This document shows, piece by piece, positions 1 to 4,201 of a stretch of DNA of 6,691 nucleotides (positions are counted from its first letter, which is position 1; every line of letters begins with the position of its first letter). The notes under the pieces are model-generated. The model searched no databases. It was not told where the DNA came from and worked only from the letters and a program-made list of their open reading frames with translations. Origin of the DNA: Dehalococcoidia bacterium (GTDB lineage Bacteria; Chloroflexota; Dehalococcoidia; Dehalococcoidales; Fen-1064); NCBI GenBank assembly GCA_003153075.1, contig PMBW01000108.1, positions 3,643 through 10,333 on the forward strand. The letters are read 5' to 3'. A program made the position numbers and the translations under genes.

Positions 1-278
1 GGGAATGGCACGGCGGGAAAGCCAGTATTATCCCCTTCAAAGGCGCAAAAGTGGCAGGCGCTGTCTATGAAATTTCAGAGCAGGATCTAAAGAAGCTGGA
101 CCGTTTTGAAGATTATCCTAACTCTTACACGCATTTGAACGTGATGGTTTTCAATGAAGATGATGTTGCCGTGAAAGCCGTAACGTACGTAAGAGCCAGG
201 CAGGAAGAAGTAACCAAACCGGCCCCGGAATATATTGCAATCATTAAAAAAGGCTACAAAGACTGGGAGCTGGAATAG
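1..278 (+). CDS. Gamma-glutamylcyclotransferase-like protein (AIG2/GGCT fold), 3' part only
   Basis: The reading frame is open to the left edge, so the gene starts outside the window; the GTG at 51 is an internal valine, not a start. The first complete codon is at 3, leaving 91 visible residues. The visible part begins EWHGGKASI and continues with VAGAVYEIS and LKKLDRFEDY. This matches from memory the C-terminal two thirds of human GGCT (WHGGIATI ... VWGVVWKM ... LNSLDEQEGV). The Glu in LDRFED (visible residue 36) aligns with the family's catalytic general acid/base Glu. Family members form 5-oxoproline from gamma-glutamyl amines or peptides, but many bacterial AIG2-like proteins have unknown substrates. 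The N-terminal substrate loop (YGSN motif in the family) is off the window. The stop (276-278) lies 3 bases before the ATG of the next gene, so the two are probably translationally coupled. Family assignment is firm; the substrate is not known. Confidence 0.85.
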   Translation, partial: EWHGGKASIIPFKGAKVAGAVYEISEQDLKKLDRFEDYPNSYTHLNVMVFNEDDVAVKAVTYVRARQEEVTKPAPEYIAIIKKGYKDWELE

Positions 279-281
279 TTG

Positions 282-1124
282 ATGAAAGTCGGGTTATGTC
301 TGGGCGGAGGCGGCTCACGCGGCTATGCGCACATCGGAGCGATCCGTGCGCTGACGGAAGCCGGGATCAGAATCGACATTGTAAACGGCACCAGTATCGG
401 TTCGATCATCGGCGGCATGTACGCGCTTTATCAGGATGTGGATGAAATGACTGACCGCGTGAAGCAGGCAACGGCGGCAGTCAATGTCAATCATTTCAAT
501 TTGTTCCAACACTCAAAAGAGGGGACATCTTTCCTGCAGAACTGGCTGACGGAAGCAGTCTGCGACATGGCTGCCTTACGGAAATCGATCCAATCGCATA
601 AAAACAACCTGAAAGCGCTGCGCATATTGTTCAAAGAAGCACGCTTTGAAGATACTAAAATCCCGTTCTCCGCAGTCGCAATGGATATCATGACAGGTAA
701 AACTGTCATCATCAAAAAGGGTAAATTGATCGACGCGGTGCTAGCCTCAGCATCCATACCCGGAATATTTCCACCCGTGACCAGAGGCAAAAGGCAGCTG
801 GTGGACGGCTACGTGCTGGCAAATATCCCGGTACCGGAACTGCGACAGCAGGGAGCGGACTTTATCATATCCATTGGACTGGTGGAAAAGCCTAATAAAC
901 AATATCAAACCGGCGTCGACCTGATCTATTACGTCGAATCGATCAAGCAGAAACAGTTGGATAAATGGGCGACCACGCAATCTGATTTCCATATCAATAT
1001 CGATATGTCCAGATTTGACGCCACACATTTCGAAAACCATGAAGTCGCCATCGAACGCGGTTACAGCAGTACTCAACAAGTAATGCCCCTGCTAAAGAAA
1101 AAGCTGGAGAAAATTAATGTCTAA
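282..1124 (+). CDS. Patatin-like phospholipase (RssA/YlbK type), catalytic dyad intact
   Basis: Predicted 280-residue cytoplasmic serine hydrolase that would release fatty acids from phospholipids or other acyl esters. Family signatures appear in order: the glycine-rich oxyanion loop GGGGSRG (residues 8-14) followed by HIGAIRAL; the nucleophile elbow GTSIG with Ser38 (36-40); the SIPGIFPPV block (about 159-167); and the catalytic Asp in LVDGY (Asp175). The family normally has DG followed by G or A; here it is DGY. There is no signal peptide or membrane segment. Length is typical of stand-alone bacterial patatins. I chose ATG 282 over TTG 279 because MKVGLCLGGGG is the usual N-terminus; GGAG at 265-268 and coupling to the upstream stop probably serve initiation. 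The 3' end overlaps the next patatin gene by 8 bases. The physiological substrate cannot be read from the sequence. Confidence 0.93.
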   Translation: MKVGLCLGGGGSRGYAHIGAIRALTEAGIRIDIVNGTSIGSIIGGMYALYQDVDEMTDRVKQATAAVNVNHFNLFQHSKEGTSFLQNWLTEAVCDMAALRKSIQSHKNNLKALRILFKEARFEDTKIPFSAVAMDIMTGKTVIIKKGKLIDAVLASASIPGIFPPVTRGKRQLVDGYVLANIPVPELRQQGADFIISIGLVEKPNKQYQTGVDLIYYVESIKQKQLDKWATTQSDFHINIDMSRFDATHFENHEVAIERGYSSTQQVMPLLKKKLEKINV

Positions 1125-1971
1125 ACCGGTCACCCTGGTGCTGGGAGGAACTGGCATTAAGGGAATTGCCAGCATCGGGGTTCTGCAGGCATTGCACAAC
1201 CATGAAATTAAAATCAAGAAAATAATCGCCGCGGGTATCAGCGCACCGATCAGCGCACAGTTCGCGCTGGGAGAAGACCCGGACTTATTGACGGAAGAAT
1301 TCACGCGTTTTTTTGTGGAGAACAACCGCGCACTATGGGCACTGGAACAACTGACCGGCATATTGATGAGCCGGCGGCACCGCCTGGACAATTTTTCCTA
1401 CTTTTTACGGGAGCGTTTATATTGCCACGCCAATTTTCAAAGTAACGGAGTGCTAGCCTGGGAAACGGTGGAGCCGCAAATTGCCAGACTTTTTGGTGAC
1501 AAATCCTTCTCCGACCTGCAAGTGCCACTGGCGGTCTCTGCGATCGACCTGAAACGCGGCAAACTGGTTTTGGTGGAAAAAGGCAGATTGCGGGACAGCC
1601 TGAAAGCCAGCATGGCATTCCCCGGTATTTTACCGCCGGTGGCATCCGGGAACATGGAACTGGTCAGCAGCACGATCTATTGCGAATTACCACTGGACGG
1701 TATTACAAAGAAGGACGCACCGGTGATCACCATTGACTTGCCCGATACCTTCAGGGGAAGAAATCCGCAAACCCTGCTGGAAGTAATTTCCATTGTCGAT
1801 GACATCCGCAGCCGGTACATCAAAGAGAGACTGACGGTAAAAAGCGATTATATATTTAAATTGGAAGGGATGAAGAAATTCCGCTGGGGCGATTACCGGC
1901 AGATACCGGAAATTGTCAAACAAGCATACAAAGAAACGGATAGGCTGCTGAAAACAATATCTATCCCGTGA
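1117..1971 (+). CDS. Degenerate patatin-like protein, probable pseudoenzyme
   Basis: A 284-residue patatin-fold protein in tandem with the intact one. Conserved: the oxyanion-like loop GGTGIKG (10-16) followed by SIGVLQAL, the SAIDLKRGK strand, and the SMAFPGILPPV block that aligns with SASIPGIFPPV of its neighbour. Altered: the nucleophile elbow reads GISAP (40-44; Ser42 kept, final Gly replaced by Pro), and where the neighbour has LVDGY this protein has LVSST, so the catalytic Asp-Gly is Ser184-Ser185. Without the Asp, classical patatin catalysis is not expected. The frame is intact over full length and has a good ribosome site (GGAG 1106-1109, 7 bases before ATG), so this is a maintained gene and not a decaying one. 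The ATG lies inside the 3' end of the previous gene, favouring matched synthesis of the two proteins. A regulatory or heterodimer-partner role is inference; an altered hydrolase is also possible. Confidence 0.88.
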   Translation: MSKPVTLVLGGTGIKGIASIGVLQALHNHEIKIKKIIAAGISAPISAQFALGEDPDLLTEEFTRFFVENNRALWALEQLTGILMSRRHRLDNFSYFLRERLYCHANFQSNGVLAWETVEPQIARLFGDKSFSDLQVPLAVSAIDLKRGKLVLVEKGRLRDSLKASMAFPGILPPVASGNMELVSSTIYCELPLDGITKKDAPVITIDLPDTFRGRNPQTLLEVISIVDDIRSRYIKERLTVKSDYIFKLEGMKKFRWGDYRQIPEIVKQAYKETDRLLKTISIP

Positions 1972-1995
1972 TTTAATCTTGACCGAGGATTATGA

Positions 1996-2688
1996 ATGTA
2001 CAAAACCCTGAACATTGCTCACCGGGGATTCACCAAAGAATCCCCGGATAACACTTTGGAGGCTTTTTACGGCGCGATCAAATTAAAACTTGACGGCGTT
2101 GAATGCGACGTGCAGGAGACCGCCGACCACCGTTTTGTGATTTTCCACGATAATGAACTGGCCGGTAGAAACATCAACGACATGCCTTTGGCGGAAATAC
2201 GCAAGGTGAAAATCCATGAGCACTACCAGATACCTGCGCTCGAAGAGACGCTCAACCTGTGCCATAACCATATCAAACTGATGCTGGAATTGAAACAGGT
2301 GGAGTCTCTCGACCTGTTCATGGAGATTATAAACTCCCATATGAACCCGTTTGAATTGTTCATCACCTCGTTTAATGCAAATCTAGTGAGAGAACTGGCT
2401 GATTTTGCGCCAAAGATACCGCGAGGTATATTAACAGATTCGGTGAATACAGACCCGTTAAAATTATTGGAAACAACCAAAGCTAAAATCATGCTGCCGC
2501 GGTTTGGGTACGCCGACACGGAACTGGTGAAAACATTGCACTCTAAAAATTACTCCGTCATCGTCTGGGACTGCAATAATATTTTAGATCTGAGGATGGC
2601 GCTGGACCGGGAAGCAGACGGTATTATCACAGATTCCGCTGCAGTGCTGGCGCTGGAAATGGCAAACAGGAAAAGGCTGGAGAAGTGA
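1996..2688 (+). CDS. Glycerophosphodiester phosphodiesterase (GDPD family, UgpQ-like)
   Basis: Predicted 230-residue cytosolic TIM-barrel enzyme that hydrolyses glycerophosphodiesters (deacylated phospholipids) to glycerol-3-phosphate and an alcohol. Visible family residues: AHRG with His9; the PENT block as PDNT (17-20); metal ligands Glu36 and Asp38 in VECDV; general acid/base His51 in IFHDN; third metal ligand Glu98 in LMLELK; TSF; VIVWDCN near the C-terminus; and the closing DGIITD. All catalytic positions are present, so it should be active; there is no signal peptide. Start: GAGGA at 1985-1989 is 6 bases before ATG 1996; an out-of-frame ATG at 1992 is ignored. It follows the second patatin by 24 bases, so it is very likely in the same transcript. 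Its reaction consumes the product of complete phospholipid deacylation, which fits the patatin neighbours. Confidence 0.93.
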   Translation: MYKTLNIAHRGFTKESPDNTLEAFYGAIKLKLDGVECDVQETADHRFVIFHDNELAGRNINDMPLAEIRKVKIHEHYQIPALEETLNLCHNHIKLMLELKQVESLDLFMEIINSHMNPFELFITSFNANLVRELADFAPKIPRGILTDSVNTDPLKLLETTKAKIMLPRFGYADTELVKTLHSKNYSVIVWDCNNILDLRMALDREADGIITDSAAVLALEMANRKRLEK

Positions 2689-2696
2689 CAATAAGA

Positions 2697-2737
2697 CCCT
2701 CACCCCCAAACCCCACCTCCGTAAACAGCAAGGGGGA
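2697..2737 (+). repeat. C-rich/G-rich degenerate palindromic intergenic element
   Basis: Just after the phosphodiesterase stop there is a CCCTCACCCCC stretch, further C-rich sequence, and a GGGGG run (2732-2736) that could fold back on the C runs. The layout resembles the common dispersed CCCTCACCCC...GGGG intergenic repeats of many bacterial genomes, but pairing is poor and the unit is not proven repetitive from one copy. Confidence 0.25.
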
Positions 2738-2796
2738 AGCGGCAGTAAGATAGAAGTATTGAGTAGTGAGCTTTGATTTGGGAGCTTGCAGAAAAC

Positions 2797-2829
2797 AAAA
2801 GAGCCGTCCGGTACAGACGGCTCTTTTTT
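2797..2829. terminator. Bidirectional intrinsic terminator
   Basis: Perfect 8-bp GC-rich stem GAGCCGTC (2801-2808) and GACGGCTC (2816-2823) around a 7-base loop. AAAA precedes it and TTTTTT (2824-2829) follows. On plus it ends the patatin/phosphodiesterase transcript; read on minus, the stem is followed by TTTTGTTTTC and can end the converging HTH gene, whose stop lies about 30 bases away. Confidence 0.9.
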
Positions 2830-2859
2830 GAGACATTCGATCTAAGTTACTGGTAAAAT

Positions 2860-3390
2860 TTAACGCGATATTGTTACCAGCTGACCTTCGGCCACTGCTT
2901 TACGTCGCTCACGATAGCGCCGGATGTTGTCCAACACTCGTTTCTTTTCCTCTGGTGTCATATATTTATATTTATGCCTTTCATGACGGCATTCGTCAGA
3001 GCAGAAAAATATGCGATTTTTTGGTAACGGTTTGCGGCAGACCTGACAAAGGCGGTGATTCTCATAGTAGGCCGTAATCTTAGACAGCGCATCCGACGGC
3101 CAGAGAAGGTAATCACGATTGCCGGCATCCCATTTTGCGACCGGAGAAATAACGCCATCCAGGTACAGTTCCACAATCCGGTTTCGGGGTAAACCGGACT
3201 GGCTGCACAGCTGCAAGGTCGATAAATAATCGTGATCCGTTGTGCCCAGGCCTTTTACCAGGATTTGTCTGACCCGTTCTTTACTCCTGCCGATTTTTTC
3301 TGCAATCTCTCGCATCGGCATGCCGGCACGCCGCATCTCAAAGATGGCGGTTTTACTCGCGGCATTCTTTACTTGTAATTCAGTTGCCAT
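2860..3390 (-). CDS. Small HTH / zinc-ribbon DNA-binding protein, function unknown
   Basis: A 176-residue, strongly basic protein. Residues about 15-46 form a helix-turn-helix whose second half, EIAEKIGRSKERVRQIL (29-44), closely resembles region 4.2 of sigma-70 factors (family pattern EIGxxLGxSxERVRQI), the part that reads -35 elements. Residues about 54-97 may be a second winged-helix/MerR-like unit (LQLCSQSGLPRNRI ... GVISP), less certain. A zinc-binding pattern C115-x2-C118-x11-C130-x3-C134 follows, of the CxxC...CSxxC ribbon type, then a basic helical tail (140-165). It lacks sigma region 2, so it is not a full sigma factor; a transcription regulator is most likely. Start: GGAGG (3397-3401) is 6 bases before the ATG. 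It is divergent from the Rh channel gene across 811 bp, which suggests but does not prove that it regulates that gene or itself. I do not recognise a named family. Confidence 0.8.
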   Translation of the reverse strand: MATELQVKNAASKTAIFEMRRAGMPMREIAEKIGRSKERVRQILVKGLGTTDHDYLSTLQLCSQSGLPRNRIVELYLDGVISPVAKWDAGNRDYLLWPSDALSKITAYYENHRLCQVCRKPLPKNRIFFCSDECRHERHKYKYMTPEEKKRVLDNIRRYRERRKAVAEGQLVTISR

Positions 3391-3671
3391 TCTATTCCTC
3401 CAGCCTTAAAAAGAAACTGTTTCCTCTATTTTGAGAGTTACTTCCTGCCAATTTTTGCACAAAATAAAAGATTGAGAGAATTTCCACGGCAGGACTTACG
3501 AGCCTACTCTCAATCCGTACCCGGCTTCTTAACCATTTGGACAGTAACCAGCTGCAGAACCAATCATACTACTTTGATACGACGCCACCGGCGCCGATTT
3601 TCATCCCTTTAATGAGTTTTATTCTACTTGAAACCGGTGGCCTTTCGCTGAACGAATTTTCCACCCTGATG
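3391..3671 (-). promoter_or_regulatory. Long (about 281 nt) 5' leader of the HTH gene with alternative hairpins
   Basis: The predicted transcription start near 3671 leaves about 280 untranslated bases before ATG 3390. Within it are GCCACCGG (3584-3591) complementary to CCGGTGGC (3634-3641), and a downstream block with two mutually exclusive folds. Fold A is a 9-bp hairpin, arms 3507-3515 and 3470-3478, followed in the RNA by UUUUAUUUU. Fold B pairs 3506-3513 with 3431-3438 (8 bp) and, nested inside, 3488-3494 with 3443-3449 (7 bp). A and B share the arm at 3507-3513. No known riboswitch consensus was recognised. Pairings are read directly; the regulatory role is inferred. Confidence 0.45.
3461..3515 (-). 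terminator. Attenuator-like hairpin in the HTH gene leader
   Basis: On the minus strand GATTGAGAG (3515-3507) can pair with CTCTCAATC (3478-3470) over 9 bp, directly followed by TTTTATTTT (3469-3461). The 28-base loop and AT-rich stem make it a weak terminator on its own. A conditional terminator inside a leader is the interpretation. Confidence 0.3.
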
Positions 3672-3677
3672 TAAGCA

Positions 3678-3706
3678 ATTATATCTCTATTTCTAATGTG
3701 AATCAA
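3678..3706 (-). promoter_or_regulatory. Sigma-A-like promoter of the HTH gene
   Basis: On the minus strand TTGATT (3706-3701) and a consensus TATAAT (3683-3678) are separated by exactly 17 bases. Expected start of transcription is near 3671. It is the best promoter match found upstream of the HTH gene. Confidence 0.6.
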
Positions 3707-3714
3707 GAGTACTA

Positions 3715-3724
3715 TTGGTAATAA
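3715..3724 (+). repeat. TTGGTAATAA motif, copy 1
   Basis: Ten-base motif, on minus TTATTACCAA, lying just upstream of the minus-strand -35 element. An identical copy is at 3874-3883 and an inverted 9/10 copy at 3945-3954. Possible operator half-site. Confidence 0.4.
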
Positions 3725-3735
3725 GACAAAATAAT

Positions 3736-3747
3736 ATCGTTAACGAT
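3736..3747. promoter_or_regulatory. Perfect 12-bp palindrome ATCGTTAACGAT
   Basis: Fully self-complementary 12-mer in the AT-rich stretch between the two divergent promoters, about 30 bp upstream of the minus -35. Its shape fits a dimeric repressor or activator site. No binding protein can be named. Confidence 0.35.
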
Positions 3748-3866
3748 TTATACTTGGAATAGATTAATCATAGTATGTTTTTGAAATCGTTTGAGAAAAA
3801 TAATCGAATTATCGAAGGAATTAGTTCTTAAAAAAATAATTTGGGGGGAAATAGGTAGTTTGGGTG

Positions 3867-3883
3867 ATTACTTTTGGTAATAA
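3867..3883 (+). repeat. TTGGTAATAA motif, copy 2, within an ATTAC-N5-GTAAT dyad
   Basis: Identical to copy 1 over ten bases (3874-3883). Here the motif also forms an inverted repeat ATTAC (3867-3871) / GTAAT (3877-3881). It lies about 55 bp upstream of the plus-strand -35 element, a usual activator distance. Confidence 0.4.
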
Positions 3884-3938
3884 CCTTCAGCCGAAGAACC
3901 CGCCCGCCGATAAAAACTATACGCGTTTTGAGCCGAGT

Positions 3939-3967
3939 TTGACGTTGTTACCAATTATTTCTATAAT
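3939..3967 (+). promoter_or_regulatory. Sigma-A-like promoter of the Rh channel gene
   Basis: TTGACG (3939-3944) and a consensus TATAAT (3962-3967) are separated by 17 bases, a near-perfect housekeeping promoter. Expected start near 3974. The spacer contains an inverted TTGTTACCAA (3945-3954) related to the two upstream motifs, so a repressor could act here. No sigma-54 element (TGGCAC-N5-TTGCA) or TnrA/GlnR box (TGTNAN7TNACA) was found upstream. Confidence 0.7.
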
Positions 3968-4000
3968 ATTACATTATTATTGCAATATTATTACAATATT
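3965..4000. repeat. AT-rich imperfect palindrome over the Rh gene start site
   Basis: A 36-bp stretch centred on ATTGCAAT (3979-3986), with AATATT at both ends, in which 14 of 18 paired positions are complementary. It spans from inside the -10 element past the predicted start. AT-richness makes chance dyads likely. Confidence 0.3.
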
Positions 4001-4087
4001 CCGGCTCGACTTTATCGCGCTGTAAAATGCAGGCAACTTGCGTTTTAGCACATGATTTCGGAATCATTAGCCAAAAGGCGGCAGAAT

Positions 4088-4099
4088 AATAACGTTATT
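4088..4099. promoter_or_regulatory. Perfect 12-bp palindrome AATAACGTTATT
   Basis: Self-complementary 12-mer in the leader, downstream of the predicted start. Together with ATCGTTAACGAT at 3736-3747 it is one of two perfect 12-bp palindromes in this gap. Could be an operator or a chance AT-rich dyad. Confidence 0.25.
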
Positions 4100-4190
4100 T
4101 CCGTTCACTGGATTGGATAAAAATGGCGGCCGCCTCAGGATCTTTTGCGTATTGATTTCCTTTAATGTTAATGTTCGCTGAATAATTTGT

Positions 4191-4194
4191 GGAG
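4191..4194 (+). promoter_or_regulatory. Ribosome binding site that fixes the GTG start of the Rh gene
   Basis: GGAG followed by 7 bases and GTG (4202-4204). No ATG with a comparable site exists nearby, and this start supplies the complete signal peptide. Confidence 0.8.
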
Positions 4195-4201
4195 ATAAAG
4201 A

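Larger units (their letters stand above)
3391..4201. other. 811-bp divergent non-coding region
   Basis: No credible gene, tRNA or CRISPR array was seen here. It is more AT-rich in the centre (about 3670-4000) than the flanking genes. It holds two back-to-back promoters about 232 bp apart between -35 elements, three TTGGTAATAA-like motifs, two 12-bp palindromes and two long leaders. Its size is large for a pair of simple promoters, which suggests regulatory content or the remains of an older insertion. Confidence 0.7.
3974..4201 (+). promoter_or_regulatory. Long (about 228 nt) structured 5' leader of the Rh channel gene
   Basis: Between the predicted start and the GTG codon lie several foldable blocks. 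(1) A hairpin at 4019-4049, arms GCTgtAAAATGC and GCGTTTTAGC around a 9-base loop, with one 2-base bulge and one G-U. (2) A perfect 6-bp hairpin ATGATT-TCGG-AATCAT at 4052-4067. (3) AGGCGGC (4076-4082) complementary to GCCGCCT (4129-4135), enclosing the palindrome AATAACGTTATT (4088-4099). (4) The self-complementary GGCGGCCGCC (4125-4134). Tandem hairpins upstream of ammonium genes recall ANTAR-type antitermination targets, but the loops here do not show the hexaloop A1/G4 pattern. No known riboswitch class was recognised. Confidence 0.4.

Noticed and set aside
51..278. GTG at 51 as the start of a 75-residue protein.
   Set aside because: The upstream in-frame sequence encodes the conserved WHGG block of the same family, so the gene begins before the window.
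3392..3604. Minus-strand frame in the HTH leader: ATG at 3604 giving MKIGAGGVVSK, an amber TAG at 3571-3569, then 58 open codons with several Trp (DWFCSWLLSKWL) ending at a TAG one base before the HTH gene ATG.
   Set aside because: No proper ribosome site, no recognisable protein, and an open run of this size can occur by chance. A leader peptide or amber readthrough would need conservation evidence.
3468..3677. Plus-strand open stretch ending SFILLETGGLSLNEFSTLM, which vaguely recalls transposon-end sequence.
   Set aside because: No start with a ribosome site, no convincing family motif, and it lies inside the presumed antisense leader. IS remnant status cannot be supported from one copy.
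4123..4155. Ten-codon mini-ORF (MAAASGSFAY) in the Rh leader.
   Set aside because: Weak upstream ribosome site and overlap with a GC-rich palindrome that explains the codons; too short to support.
3941..4201. TnrA/GlnR box, sigma-54 promoter or ANTAR dual hexaloop upstream of the Rh gene.
   Set aside because: No match to TGTNAN7TNACA or TGGCAC-N5-TTGCA, and the two hairpin loops lack the A1/G4 hexaloop pattern.
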